Assembly (NCBI RefSeq): GCF_007997075.1
Contig: NZ_VORS01000004.1
Coordinates: 62,001 to 126,000 of the forward strand
Source: Polaribacter sp. IC073
GTDB taxonomy: Bacteria; Bacteroidota; Bacteroidia; Flavobacteriales; Flavobacteriaceae
Direction: 5' to 3'
DNA: 64,000 nucleotides
Part shown: one piece after another, positions 55,260-63,617 of the stretch
How positions within the stretch are numbered: the stretch's first letter is position 1
Layout of the letters: every line of letters begins with the position of its first letter
Notes under the pieces: model-generated
Database searches by the model: none
What the model saw: the letters and a program-made list of their open reading frames with translations, nothing else
What the model was told of the DNA's origin: nothing
Position numbers and translations under genes: made by a program

Positions 55260-56129
55260 ATGAAAAAACTAATTATTCCAGTTGTAGCAATTTCTTTATT
55301 GGCAACTTCATGTGTTTCAAAAAAAAAGTATGCAGCTTTAGAAAGTCAGTATAAGGACACGAAAGGAAACCTTCAGAAAACAACCTTAGAAAAAGAAGCG
55401 TTAGAAGGTAAGTTTGCAAAAATTGAAAACAGAGTTGCAGATTATAATGAGAAAATTAATTCTTTAAAAGGTGACAACGTTACGTTGCAAAATGAGAATG
55501 ATGTTAAATTAGAGATGGTTGGTAATACAGCTGTTATTTCTAATAAGACAAGAGCAACCATGAGAGCAACATTGTCTAAAGTAGATCCGTCTGTTTTGGC
55601 AAATGCGACCACATTAAAAGATTCTTTAAATCTTGCGATTTCTTACAATTTAAAGAATAAGATGAATACAGAAGATTTTAATAATTCAGATGATATTAAT
55701 ATCGATATTGACCAAACCGTAGTAATGATTTCTGTTTCTGATAAACTGTTATTTAACAACGCTAGTTATAGAGTTAAAAAAGGTGCATTTAAGTTAATAG
55801 AGAAATTAGCAAATGTAATTAAGTCTGAACCAAGTATGGATGTTATGATTGAAGGACACACAGATTCTAGAACCATAAATAATGCTGCTGTTCAAGATAA
55901 TTGGGATCTAAGTGTAAAGAGGGCTACTTCTATTGTAAGACTTTTAGAAAGTAAATATAAGGTAGACGGAAGTAGATTAATTGCTTCTGGTAGAGGCTCT
56001 ACAATGCCTTTAGTAGAAAATACAACCAATGCAAATAGAGCAAAAAATAGAAGAACAAGAATTGTAATTCTACCTAATTTAGATAAGTTTTTTGCATTAT
56101 TAGCTAGTGACCAACCCTTAGATAAATAA
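55260..56129 (+). CDS. OmpA-family outer membrane lipoprotein
   Basis: The 289-residue protein has a lipoprotein signal (LLATSC, Cys18), a coiled-coil stalk (about 25-85) and a C-terminal OmpA domain (about 155-275). The domain contains VMISVSDKLLFNNASYRVK, MDVMIEGHTDSRTI, LSVKRATSIVRLL and ANRAKNRRTRIVI, with Asp and Arg residues that bind diaminopimelate of peptidoglycan. It probably tethers the outer membrane to the cell wall. It is monocistronic. The 197-bp leader (55063-55259) holds the valS hairpin and AT-rich DNA. Confidence 0.93.
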   Translation: MKKLIIPVVAISLLATSCVSKKKYAALESQYKDTKGNLQKTTLEKEALEGKFAKIENRVADYNEKINSLKGDNVTLQNENDVKLEMVGNTAVISNKTRATMRATLSKVDPSVLANATTLKDSLNLAISYNLKNKMNTEDFNNSDDINIDIDQTVVMISVSDKLLFNNASYRVKKGAFKLIEKLANVIKSEPSMDVMIEGHTDSRTINNAAVQDNWDLSVKRATSIVRLLESKYKVDGSRLIASGRGSTMPLVENTTNANRAKNRRTRIVILPNLDKFFALLASDQPLDK

Positions 56130-56148
56130 TTGTTTTATTTTTAAAAAT

Positions 56149-56181
56149 AAAAAAATCGTCCAAATTTGGGCGATTTTTTTA
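56149..56181. terminator. Terminator between the OmpA lipoprotein and a convergent membrane gene
   Basis: Arms AAAAATCGtCCAAA and TTTGGgCGATTTTT (one G-T pair) with flanking A and T tracts. Confidence 0.8.
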
Positions 56182-56210
56182 TCCTATAATATTTGGGCAC
56201 TATTTTATCT

Positions 56211-56651
56211 TTAATTTTTTTTATCGTGGTTTTTATAAAATTGCATTATTATAAAAGAACCAATAAATGAAGAAGCCATACCTTCGATTACTAAAGTAAT
56301 TATAATTTCTGGCAATGATAAACTACCTCCAATTAAAAAGGAGTTACTCATTACAGAGATAAAATTTGGGTTTATAAATTGAATGTATACAATAATACCC
56401 GCTATGGATAAAAATACAGCTAGGGCAGAAGTTCTAATTCCAATCCCTAAATTTGTCATGTAGTTAGTTTCTTTATTTACAAAGACACTTTCCTTAATGG
56501 CTAAATAAATACCCAAGAGTACAAAAACTAAGTTTAAGAACCTTAAAAACGGATTCTCTTCTAGCCCAAGTAAGGTAGATACCAGAAAAAAGCCACCAAT
56601 TAATAGCGTTATTACTAGAGCATTTTTTATTATAATCTTATCTGACGACAT
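56211..56651 (-). CDS. Four-helix membrane protein of unknown function
   Basis: The 146-residue protein has four hydrophobic segments (about 10-28, 36-50, 72-92 and 112-138) and hydrophilic ends. It resembles the size and layout of DUF4199-type Bacteroidetes membrane proteins, but the match is not strong enough to name. The gene stands alone, with a promoter box 30 bases upstream. Confidence 0.55.
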   Translation of the reverse strand: MSSDKIIIKNALVITLLIGGFFLVSTLLGLEENPFLRFLNLVFVLLGIYLAIKESVFVNKETNYMTNLGIGIRTSALAVFLSIAGIIVYIQFINPNFISVMSNSFLIGGSLSLPEIIITLVIEGMASSFIGSFIIMQFYKNHDKKN

Positions 56652-56681
56652 GTTGTTTATTTTTTTTGGTTAATTATTAAA

Positions 56682-56689
56682 CAAATTTA
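56682..56689 (-). promoter_or_regulatory. -7 box for the four-helix membrane protein
   Basis: TAAATTTG on the minus strand, 30 bases before the ATG at 56651. Confidence 0.5.
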
Positions 56690-56771
56690 AGGAAAAATGT
56701 GGCTTCTATCCTTACTAATTTCAAATTCTTAAAGATAATTTTTTATTATGTTCGCATTAGGCAATGCAAAA

Positions 56772-56796
56772 AGCTCAAAAAAAAGATTTTTTGAGC
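56772..56796 (-). terminator. Hairpin after the lmo0937-like gene
   Basis: Arms GCTCAAAAAA and TTTTTTGAGC enclose a 4-base loop. It lies 38 bases after the stop of the 55-residue protein gene. Confidence 0.65.
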
Positions 56797-56834
56797 AAAG
56801 TAGATAAAAGACCAAGTTTCAGCTCGGTTTTATC

Positions 56835-57020
<186 letters not shown>

Positions 57021-57025
57021 TCACA

Positions 57026-57033
57026 CAAAGCTA
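57026..57033 (-). promoter_or_regulatory. -7 box for the lmo0937-like gene
   Basis: TAGCTTTG on the minus strand, 23 bases before the ATG. Confidence 0.55.
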
Positions 57034-57075
57034 TAATAATTATAGGATGAAGTTTAACGCTATCCATTTAAATAT

Positions 57076-57083
57076 TATCTTTG
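57076..57083 (+). promoter_or_regulatory. -7 box for kdsB
   Basis: TATCTTTG ends 19 bases before the ATG at 57103. Confidence 0.6.
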
Positions 57084-57102
57084 ATACTTATACAAAGTGT
57101 TT

Positions 57103-57837
57103 ATGAAAATTATTGCAATGATTCCTGCACGCTACAGTGCATCTCGTTTTCCTGGTAAATTAATGAAAGATTTAGGAGGTAAAACTGTAATTCAAAGAAC
57201 CTACGAGGCAGCTGTACATACGAAGTTATTTGCGGAAGTTTATGTCGTTACAGATTCAGAAATTATTAGAGAAAATATTTCGAATGCTGGCGGAAACGTA
57301 ATCATGAGTAAAAAGGAACACGAATGTGGTTCTGATAGAATTGCAGAAGCAGTAGCATTTATAACAGCAGATATTGTTATTAATGTACAAGGAGATGAAC
57401 CTTTCATAGACGAAGAGTCTTTGTCTAAATTAATTGCTGTTTTTAAAGAAGACACAAAGAAAGAAATTGACTTAGCTTCTTTAAAAGTACAAATAACAAA
57501 TAAAGAAGACATCGAAAATCCGAATAATGTAAAAGTTATTACAGATGTAAATAATTTAGCAATTTACTTTTCTCGAAGTGTAATTCCGTTTCATAGAGAT
57601 AAAGACATTGCTGTAAAGTACTACAAGCACAAAGGTGTGTATGCGTTTAGAAAGCAAGCATTGTTAGACTTTTACAATACACCAATGACACCATTAGAGG
57701 CTTCAGAAAAAATTGAAGCGATAAGGTATCAAGAAATTGGTAAGAAAATAAAAATGGTAGAAACCACTGTTGAAGCTGTTGGTATCGATACACCAGAAGA
57801 TTTAGAAAAAGCAAAAAAATACTTAAACCTGCAGTAA
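57103..57837 (+). CDS. kdsB: 3-deoxy-manno-octulosonate cytidylyltransferase
   Basis: KdsB makes CMP-Kdo, the activated sugar for the lipid A inner core, in the cytoplasm. The 244-residue protein has [18 protein letters not shown] (nucleotide loop, residues 4-21), [43 protein letters not shown] and [11 protein letters not shown]. The ATG at 57103 is preferred to a GTG two codons earlier. Its TAA overlaps the ATG of the HAD gene (TAATG). Confidence 0.97.
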   Translation: MKIIAMIPARYSASRFPGKLMKDLGGKTVIQRTYEAAVHTKLFAEVYVVTDSEIIRENISNAGGNVIMSKKEHECGSDRIAEAVAFITADIVINVQGDEPFIDEESLSKLIAVFKEDTKKEIDLASLKVQITNKEDIENPNNVKVITDVNNLAIYFSRSVIPFHRDKDIAVKYYKHKGVYAFRKQALLDFYNTPMTPLEASEKIEAIRYQEIGKKIKMVETTVEAVGIDTPEDLEKAKKYLNLQ

Positions 57838-58529
57838 TGTTCGAAGATATAAAAGTAATCGCTTTTGATGCAGATGATACTTTGTGGGTAAATGAAACGT
57901 ATTTTAGGGAAGCAGAAGAAGTTTTTGCAGAATTACTTTCTAAATATGAAACTAAAAATAAAATAGATCAAGAATTATTTAAAACTGAAATCAAAAATTT
58001 AGCTATTTACGGATACGGAATTAAAGGGTTTGTTTTGTCTATGATAGAATGTGCTTTAGAACTCTCTAATTATAAACTACCACAAGAAACCATAGAGAAA
58101 ATACTAGATATTGGTAAAGAGATGTTAGAAAAGCCAATTGAATTATTAAATGGAGTAGAAGAGGTATTGCAAAGTTTACAAGGCAAGTATAAATTGATTG
58201 TTGCTACAAAAGGCGATTTATTAGATCAAGAAAGAAAGTTAGAGCATTCTAATTTATTAGATTATTTTCACCATATAGAAGTAATGAGTGATAAAAAGGA
58301 GCGAGATTATTTAAAGTTAGTAAAACATTTAGATGTTGAACCCTCACAATTATTAATGATTGGTAATTCTTTAAAGTCTGATGTTTTACCGTTGTTAGAG
58401 ATTGGTGCAGCTGCAATTCATGTGCCATTTCACACTACTTGGGTTCATGAAGAAGTGTCTTTAGAAGTGCAAGAACAAACAGATTATAAAACCTTAAGAA
58501 ATATCAAAGAACTTATAACGCTCTTTTAA
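57837..58529 (+). CDS. HAD-family hydrolase coupled to kdsB
   Basis: The 230-residue protein is a Cof/YjjG-like HAD phosphatase: motif 1 FDADDTLWVNE (9-19), motif 2 LIVATKGD, the motif 3 lysine in SDKKERDYLK and motif 4 MIGNSLKSDVLPLL. It has a helical cap domain (about 20-95). The start overlaps the kdsB stop by one base, so the enzymes are made together. It is too large for the capless KdsC Kdo-8-phosphate phosphatase, but a Kdo-related or nucleotide substrate is possible. Confidence 0.88.
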   Translation: MFEDIKVIAFDADDTLWVNETYFREAEEVFAELLSKYETKNKIDQELFKTEIKNLAIYGYGIKGFVLSMIECALELSNYKLPQETIEKILDIGKEMLEKPIELLNGVEEVLQSLQGKYKLIVATKGDLLDQERKLEHSNLLDYFHHIEVMSDKKERDYLKLVKHLDVEPSQLLMIGNSLKSDVLPLLEIGAAAIHVPFHTTWVHEEVSLEVQEQTDYKTLRNIKELITLF

Positions 58530-58539
58530 ATAAATAAGC

Positions 58540-58547
58540 TAACTTTG
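58540..58547 (+). promoter_or_regulatory. -7 box for the 86-residue protein
   Basis: TAACTTTG ends 23 bases before the ATG at 58571. Confidence 0.55.
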
Positions 58548-58570
58548 CACCTTTAAAATTAAAACAAATT

Positions 58571-58831
58571 ATGGCTAGCATAAAAAACTTAAAAAAAGAT
58601 ATTAATTACACTTTAGGAGATATTATTGGATTTGTTTCTGAAAAAGTAGATGTAAAAGGAGATAATAAAGAAGTTGAAGCAATTATAGATGAAACTATAA
58701 ATACTTTTGACGCTTTAATAGCAAAAATTAACAAAAAAGGTGTTGAGAACAAGAAAGCACATTACAGAGAAGTAAGTGCCGATTTAGAGGTTAAAGCGAA
58801 TGCGTTAGTTGCTAAAATTAACAAGCTTTAA
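58571..58831 (+). CDS. Small helical protein of unknown function
   Basis: The 86-residue protein is rich in Lys, Glu and Asp and predicted to be helical. Segments are INYTLGDIIGFVSEKVDVKGDNKE, INTFDALIAKINKKG and VSADLEVKANALVAKIN. It lacks a signal peptide and cysteines. No family is recognised; the clear promoter and terminator and the codon use argue that it is a real gene. Confidence 0.7.
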   Translation: MASIKNLKKDINYTLGDIIGFVSEKVDVKGDNKEVEAIIDETINTFDALIAKINKKGVENKKAHYREVSADLEVKANALVAKINKL

Positions 58832-58862
58832 ATCTTAACATTTTTTAAACATTTTTTTAACT

Positions 58863-58892
58863 ACCATCAACACATCGTTGATGGTTTTTTTT
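58863..58892 (+). terminator. Terminator after the 86-residue protein gene
   Basis: Arms ACCATCAAC and GTTGATGGT with a 5-base loop and eight T residues. Confidence 0.87.
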
Positions 58893-58894
58893 AG

Positions 58895-58902
58895 TAACTT
58901 TG
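58895..58902 (+). promoter_or_regulatory. -7 box for the 64-residue protein
   Basis: TAACTTTG, 57 bases before the ATG at 58960. Confidence 0.45.
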
Positions 58903-58959
58903 GTTAAGCTATAATAAACATACTATTATGTGCGTTATAACTATTAAATACTAAGAAAT

Positions 58960-59154
58960 ATGGCGAGAGCAATGTTCGAATACACGAAAACTGTATTAAA
59001 GAAGGTTAGTTTCAATTCAGAATTATTTTGTAAAGAATTAAAAAAAGGCTTAGAAAGTTTGTTACCTTATGAAAGAGATGAGTTAACAATTTGGTTAAAA
59101 AGCTTTATAGCAAATAAACCAGAGTTATTAATTTGTATGGCTCTGCTAAAATAA
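58960..59154 (+). CDS. Small protein of unknown function
   Basis: The 64-residue protein begins MARAMFEYTKTVLKKVSFNSELFCKE and continues with LKKGLESLLPYERDELTIWLKSFI. It is helical, with a hydrophobic C-terminus (LLICMALLK) and no signal sequence. No family is recognised. The gene is bracketed by terminators, so it is an independent unit. Confidence 0.65.
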   Translation: MARAMFEYTKTVLKKVSFNSELFCKELKKGLESLLPYERDELTIWLKSFIANKPELLICMALLK

Positions 59155-59188
59155 AAAAAAAGAGGCATAATGCCTCTTTTTTTATTTT
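59153..59188. terminator. Bidirectional terminator at 59.17 kb
   Basis: Palindrome AAAGAGGCATAATGCCTCTTT with A and T tracts at its sides, between convergent genes. Confidence 0.88.
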
Positions 59189-59201
59189 AACAATATATAT
59201 A

Positions 59202-59657
59202 CTATTCTTTAGCTTTCCTTCCTTTGCCGTATTTACGCATTAATTCTCTTGCGAATTCTCTCTCCGAAAGGTGAAGTTTCATAATTTTTTTATAAGAAAG
59301 AAATTTAGAAACCGTTGTGTTAAAATCTATTTTTCCTGCCACCATCTTTTTTTCTAAATCTAGTTTTAATAGGACTAATTTTTTTGCTTGAGATTCGTCT
59401 AAGTTGTTTAAATCTCCAACTTCTTTAATCTTTTTTTTAAACTCTAGTCTAACTTTAGTTCTTAGAAGATCTATTTCTTCTTCATGTTTGTTATACACAG
59501 GCCAGAATTTTTCTGCTTCCATAGAAGTAAGTTTTAATTCTTGTGTAAGAAAAGCAACTTTTAACGCCTTAATTTTATCTCGACTTTCTTGACTATGCTG
59601 CCCAAAAGCTTGAAAAGCTGTAAGAAAAAGTGTTAGAATTATAGTGTATTTTTTCAT
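59202..59657 (-). CDS. CpxP/Spy-like periplasmic protein of the ECF operon
   Basis: From the ATG at 59657 the 151-residue protein has a signal peptide (1-20, AFQAFGQ). A helical body follows with KVAFLTQELKLTSMEAEKFWPVYNKHEEEIDLLR, the heavily charged helix-turn pattern of Spy/CpxP/LTXXQ-type sensors and chaperones, and a very basic tail. It is the third gene of the sigma and anti-sigma operon, one base after the previous stop. It may modulate or report envelope stress. Confidence 0.78.
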   Translation of the reverse strand: MKKYTIILTLFLTAFQAFGQHSQESRDKIKALKVAFLTQELKLTSMEAEKFWPVYNKHEEEIDLLRTKVRLEFKKKIKEVGDLNNLDESQAKKLVLLKLDLEKKMVAGKIDFNTTVSKFLSYKKIMKLHLSEREFARELMRKYGKGRKAKE

Positions 59658-59658
59658 A

Positions 59659-60201
59659 TTAATAGTTATCATTTAATAAAGAGGAGTTTTCAGAATCGAT
59701 AATATATTCCTCAATATCATTATTATTTATATCTGTTAAGGCAAAATCATTTTCGTTTGTAATTTCACGCTGTAAAAGAGCCGCAAAATCTTCATCAGAT
59801 AGTTCATTCGCGTTTTCTAAAACCCAATTTTCTATATCTGAATGTGCTAAGTTTTCAAAACTAACTTCTTTTGTACTTTGTAGACTCAAGTAGTTAAGAC
59901 TTAAAAACAAGGCTAAGGAAGCTGCTGCTGCCATGGGAATGTATTTTAATAATTTGCTTTTTAAAGAAATAACTTTTACTTCTTTATTAGGTACTATTTT
60001 CTCGGTAATTGAGGCTTCTAATTCTTCAAAATAATTTTCGGGAATTGTAAAACCATTTTCTTTCGGAAGTTTATCTTCAGTAAGAAAAGAAGCAAGTTGA
60101 TCTTCTGCACCGCTTAAATAATTTTTAGGTGCAGAAAAACCAGTCTTTTTATTCAGTACTGATTTTAAGAAATCTTCGCTATTTCTAATTTTATTGTCCA
60201 T
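59659..60201 (-). CDS. Anti-sigma-like single-pass membrane protein
   Basis: The 180-residue protein has a soluble N-terminal half with two FSAPKNYLSG/FTIPENYFEE-type repeats, one membrane segment (about 90-109, YIPMAAAASLALFLSLNYLS) and an acidic C-terminal domain (SDEDFAALLQREI, ITENDF, NNDIEEYIID). Location between an ECF sigma gene and a CpxP-like gene points to an anti-sigma factor that holds sigma at the membrane. No classic zinc anti-sigma motif is present. Confidence 0.75.
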   Translation of the reverse strand: MDNKIRNSEDFLKSVLNKKTGFSAPKNYLSGAEDQLASFLTEDKLPKENGFTIPENYFEELEASITEKIVPNKEVKVISLKSKLLKYIPMAAAASLALFLSLNYLSLQSTKEVSFENLAHSDIENWVLENANELSDEDFAALLQREITNENDFALTDINNNDIEEYIIDSENSSLLNDNY

Positions 60202-60234
60202 GTTACTATTTAGACCTTAATTTTTATGAAAGGT

Positions 60235-60783
60235 TTAATCAGTTTTGTTTTTTATATAACTTTCAATTTTCTTAACTGCGTGAAAATAAGATGCTTTCAA
60301 TGCACCAACAGAAGTTTCTAAGATCTCAGACATTTCAGAATACTTAATCTCATCAAAATATTTCATGTTAAAAACTAACTGTTGTTTTTGTGGTAAAGTA
60401 GCAATTGCTTTTTGTAAAATTAGCTGAATTTCATCCCCAGAAAAATACACATCACTTTCTAAAGTAGCAGCTAATTGTTCTTGTATTTCAGAAATATCTA
60501 CATTCCTTTCTTTTGCACGTTTGTTTATAAAGGTGATGGCTTCATTGGTCGCAATTCTATACATCCAAGAAAACAATTTGCTTTCTTGATTAAATTTACC
60601 AATATTTCTATAAATTTTTATGAATGTATTTTGTAAAACATCATCTGTATCATCATGAGAAATTACAATTTTACGTATGTGCCAATACAAGCGTTCTTTA
60701 TATAGAGAAATTAATTCCCTGAACGCTTTTTCTCTTGTTTGAACATTTTTTAGCTGTTCTATTAAAACAATTTCGTCTGTCAA
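60235..60783 (-). CDS. ECF-type RNA polymerase sigma factor
   Basis: The 182-residue protein shows region 2 (DDTDDVLQNTFIKIYRNIGKF, FSWMYRIATNEAITFINKRAK) and region 4 (LPQKQQLVFNMKYFDEIKYSEMSEIL...GALKASYFHAVKKIE). The start is a TTG (60781-60783), because no ATG is available downstream of the in-frame stop. It leads the operon with the anti-sigma-like and CpxP-like genes, 33 bp apart. It is probably autoregulated from the promoter at 60798-60823. Confidence 0.92.
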   Translation of the reverse strand: MTDEIVLIEQLKNVQTREKAFRELISLYKERLYWHIRKIVISHDDTDDVLQNTFIKIYRNIGKFNQESKLFSWMYRIATNEAITFINKRAKERNVDISEIQEQLAATLESDVYFSGDEIQLILQKAIATLPQKQQLVFNMKYFDEIKYSEMSEILETSVGALKASYFHAVKKIESYIKNKTD

Positions 60784-60797
60784 GTACGTTTTTTTTA

Positions 60798-60823
60798 ATT
60801 AGACAAAATGTTTTCTAAAAGGT
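60798..60823 (-). promoter_or_regulatory. Candidate ECF-type promoter for the 60.8-kb sigma operon
   Basis: On the minus strand ACCTTTT, 12 bases, GTCTAAT, ending 14 bases before the TTG. Similar to 26288-26314; not the TAnnTTTG type. Confidence 0.4.
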
Positions 60824-60840
60824 TTAATCGTAAAATTAGA

Positions 60841-62289
60841 CTATTTACTTATTCTCGATCTAGAGTAGCCAAATAAACGTTTTTGTTTAATAATTTCTGG
60901 AATCCCTTCTGGCAACATTTCTTCCCAACCTTTTTCTCCGTCTCTAATCATCTTTAAGACTGTTCTAGAGAAAATATCTAGAATTTCAGGATCAAAATCA
61001 TCAATATTTATAAGTCTACCATTGTTTTTAAAGAATTTATATAATTCTTTCATCCTTGGATGCACTTTTAAATTTTCACTATTAATGTAATCTCCAGAAC
61101 CTTGATCGTGGTAAGGATACATGTACACTTTTAAATCTCTGTAAAAAAGTTTACCAAATGCTTCTAAGATGCCACCACTTAAATTGCGATAATATTTTTC
61201 ATCAAAAATTTGAATAAGGTTATAAACCCCCATTGCAAGCCCCATTCTTTCTTTGGTAAATTCACTAAAATACTCTACCAATTTAAAGTATTGTTGAAAG
61301 CTGGTAATCATTACATTTTGTCCTAAAGAACACAGTAACTCTGCTCTGTCTAAGAAATCTCTTTCGTTAATTTTTCCTTCAGAAGTAAGGTTACTTAAGG
61401 TGATTTCAAAAATAACTTGTGTGTTTTCTTCTTTTACTTTGTTTTCTTTTAAGAAAAGCCTTTTAGACTTTTCGTACATGTCCATATTTACTTTGGTAAC
61501 GGGTCTAAAACTACCACGCAACGCCAATATATTTTTTTTGTATAAAACCTGTGCAGGCAATAAGTTGTTTCCATCAGGTCCAAACATTACTGCATTTGTC
61601 ATTCCGTTTTTTAGCAATTGTAGACTCATCAAACGATTGTCTACATACATAAAACGTGGCCCAGAGAAATTAATCATGTCAATTTCTAATTGGTCATTAC
61701 TTAAATTATCGTAAAAAGATTTAACCAATTCTTTCGGATTGTCATTTAAATAAAACGCACCATAAATTAAGTTAACACCTAAAATACCTAAGGTTTCTTG
61801 TTGCAGACGAGCATCTGATTCTTTGAAACGCAAGTGTAAAATAATCTCATTATATTCTTCTAAAGGATCTAATTGAAAACGGATACCAATCCATCCATGG
61901 CCTTTAAATTTTTTAGCGAAATCTATGGTTGTTACTGTGTTTGCATAACTAAAAAATAATTTATCTGGATGCTTAGATCTGCTTAGACGATCTTCCATTA
62001 AATCGATTTCGTGACGCAGCATTTTTTTTAGACGCGGCTGTGTAACGTAACGTTTATCTAGCTCAATACCATAAATAGCATCAGAAAAATCTTTATCATA
62101 AGCACTCATTGCTTTTGCAATAGTACCAGAAGCAGCACCAGATCTAAAAAAATTACGAGCAGTTTCTTGTCCTGCACCAATTTCAGCAAAAGTTCCGTAA
62201 ATGTCTGAGTTTAAGTTGATTCTAAGTGCTTTACTCTTGGTTGTTGGTACAGTACTAATTTCTTGATCTCCTTTTAAAGAAATTGCCAT
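60841..62289 (-). CDS. Large conserved protein of unknown function
   Basis: The 482-residue protein has no signal peptide, membrane segment or motif that I can tie to a family. Recognisable stretches include NSDIYGTFAEIGAGQETARNFFRSG near residues 28-53, YGIELDKRYVTQ, KLFFSYANTVTTIDF, LHLRFKESDARLQQETLGILGVNLIYGAF and KLFYRDLKVYMYPYHDQGSG. It looks like a soluble enzyme conserved across Bacteroidetes. Its own promoter (62313-62320) faces that of the MBL gene. A catalytic role is not assigned. Confidence 0.7.
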   Translation of the reverse strand: MAISLKGDQEISTVPTTKSKALRINLNSDIYGTFAEIGAGQETARNFFRSGAASGTIAKAMSAYDKDFSDAIYGIELDKRYVTQPRLKKMLRHEIDLMEDRLSRSKHPDKLFFSYANTVTTIDFAKKFKGHGWIGIRFQLDPLEEYNEIILHLRFKESDARLQQETLGILGVNLIYGAFYLNDNPKELVKSFYDNLSNDQLEIDMINFSGPRFMYVDNRLMSLQLLKNGMTNAVMFGPDGNNLLPAQVLYKKNILALRGSFRPVTKVNMDMYEKSKRLFLKENKVKEENTQVIFEITLSNLTSEGKINERDFLDRAELLCSLGQNVMITSFQQYFKLVEYFSEFTKERMGLAMGVYNLIQIFDEKYYRNLSGGILEAFGKLFYRDLKVYMYPYHDQGSGDYINSENLKVHPRMKELYKFFKNNGRLINIDDFDPEILDIFSRTVLKMIRDGEKGWEEMLPEGIPEIIKQKRLFGYSRSRISK

Positions 62290-62312
62290 AAATCGATTTT
62301 TATACGTTGCAA

Positions 62313-62320
62313 CAAATGTA
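62313..62320 (-). promoter_or_regulatory. -7 box for the 482-residue protein
   Basis: TACATTTG on the minus strand, 23 bases before the ATG at 62289. Confidence 0.55.
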
Positions 62321-62353
62321 ATGAATAAGTGTGCTATCAGTCAATTTTTATCT

Positions 62354-62361
62354 TATTTTTG
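62354..62361 (+). promoter_or_regulatory. -7 box 5 bases before the MBL-fold gene
   Basis: TATTTTTG ends 5 bases before the ATG at 62367, implying a transcript with almost no leader. Confidence 0.55.
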
Positions 62362-62366
62362 TTTCA

Positions 62367-63149
62367 ATGAAAATTGATAAAAAACTGTTGAAAATTACTT
62401 TTTTGGGAACAGGAACATCACAAGGCATACCAATGATTGCCAGTAAAGACCCTGTTTGTTTATCTAAAGATTCTAAAGACAAGCGCTTGCGTTCTTCTGT
62501 ATCAATTTCTTGGGATGATAAAACGTATGTAATTGATTGTGGCCCTGATTTTAGACAGCAAATGTTAAGAGAAGAAGTACAATTAGTTAACGGCGTTTTA
62601 TTTACGCATGAACACGCAGACCATACTGCGGGTTTAGATGATCTACGTCCGTTTTGTTATATTATAGGAGAAATGCCTATTTATTTAAATCAGAAAACTT
62701 TAACCAGTTTAGAAGAACGTTTTCAATATATTTTTTCCAAAGAGAATAGATATCCAGGAGCGCCAAGTGTGCAACCCAATGTTGTTGATAATAATCCTTT
62801 TTATATTGATAGCTTAGAGGTTATTCCTATTAAAGTACTGCATGGTAATTTACCTGTTTTAGGTTATCGCATTCAAGATATAGCCTATTTAACCGATGTA
62901 AAAACAATTACTTCGGAAGAAAAAGACAAGCTTAAAAATTTAGATATTTTAATTGTAAATGCGTTAAGAATAGAAGAACATCCTACACATTTTAATTTAC
63001 AAGAAGCATTAGATTTTGTTGAAGAAATTCAACCTAAAAAAACATATTTCACACACATTAGTCATAAGTTAGGCTTTCATAAAGAAGTCTCTAAAAAATT
63101 ACCCAAAAATGTGTTTTTAGCGTTTGATGGCTTAAAAATAGAAGCTTAG
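62367..63149 (+). CDS. MBL-fold metal-dependent hydrolase (PhnP-like)
   Basis: From the ATG at 62367 the protein has 260 residues: ITFLGTGTSQGIPM, ISWDDKTYVIDCGPDFRQQM, the metal motif FTHEHADHTAGLDDLRPF, LPVLGYRIQDIAYLTDV and TYFTHISHKLGFHKEV. This is the PhnP/lactonase-like phosphodiesterase branch of the metallo-beta-lactamase fold, and all five to six metal ligands appear present. The substrate is probably a cyclic phosphate or nucleotide, not certain. Earlier in-frame start codons lie upstream of the promoter box and are rejected. Confidence 0.9.
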   Translation: MKIDKKLLKITFLGTGTSQGIPMIASKDPVCLSKDSKDKRLRSSVSISWDDKTYVIDCGPDFRQQMLREEVQLVNGVLFTHEHADHTAGLDDLRPFCYIIGEMPIYLNQKTLTSLEERFQYIFSKENRYPGAPSVQPNVVDNNPFYIDSLEVIPIKVLHGNLPVLGYRIQDIAYLTDVKTITSEEKDKLKNLDILIVNALRIEEHPTHFNLQEALDFVEEIQPKKTYFTHISHKLGFHKEVSKKLPKNVFLAFDGLKIEA

Positions 63150-63263
63150 AGTTTTAGTAATTATATTTTAATGTATATTTGTTAGCATCGCTTTCTTATT
63201 TTATAATTGAAAGACTCATCATTTTAACTAATATTCCCAGAAATTAACTCAAGATAAAAAAAT

Positions 63264-63617
63264 ATGGAAAAAAAGTCAGAAAAAAACCAAGCAGCAGAAA
63301 CTAAGCCGTTAGTAGATAGCAGAATTGCAGCAGTTAGAGACTTAATTTTTGGTGAAAATATTCAGCAATATAATTCTGAATTCGAAGATGTTTTCAATAG
63401 AATTAAGGCTTTACAAAACGAAACTCAGAAAAACTTAGGAGATTCTGTTAGTCATTTAGAAAATAAATTAGCGGATTTAGAAAGTTTGATGGATCATAAG
63501 TTTCAAGATTTAAATGACGATTTAGATAAAAGATTGGCAGATTTGGATGATGAAAAGACAGATAGAAAAAAATTAGGAAAAGCTTTAGAAAAAATTGCAT
63601 TGATGTTGCAAGAATAG
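63264..63617 (+). CDS. Coiled-coil protein paired with the following gene
   Basis: The 117-residue protein is almost all coiled coil. LVDSRIAAVRDLIFGENIQQY at residues 16-36 leads into heptads NETQKNLGDSVSHLENKLADLESLMDHKFQDLNDDLDKRLADLDDEK. No cysteine or signal peptide is present. The next gene starts directly after its TAG and has a similar N-terminal RxxLL...DR motif, so the two are probably partners in a cell-envelope complex. This is inferred. Confidence 0.75.
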   Translation: MEKKSEKNQAAETKPLVDSRIAAVRDLIFGENIQQYNSEFEDVFNRIKALQNETQKNLGDSVSHLENKLADLESLMDHKFQDLNDDLDKRLADLDDEKTDRKKLGKALEKIALMLQE

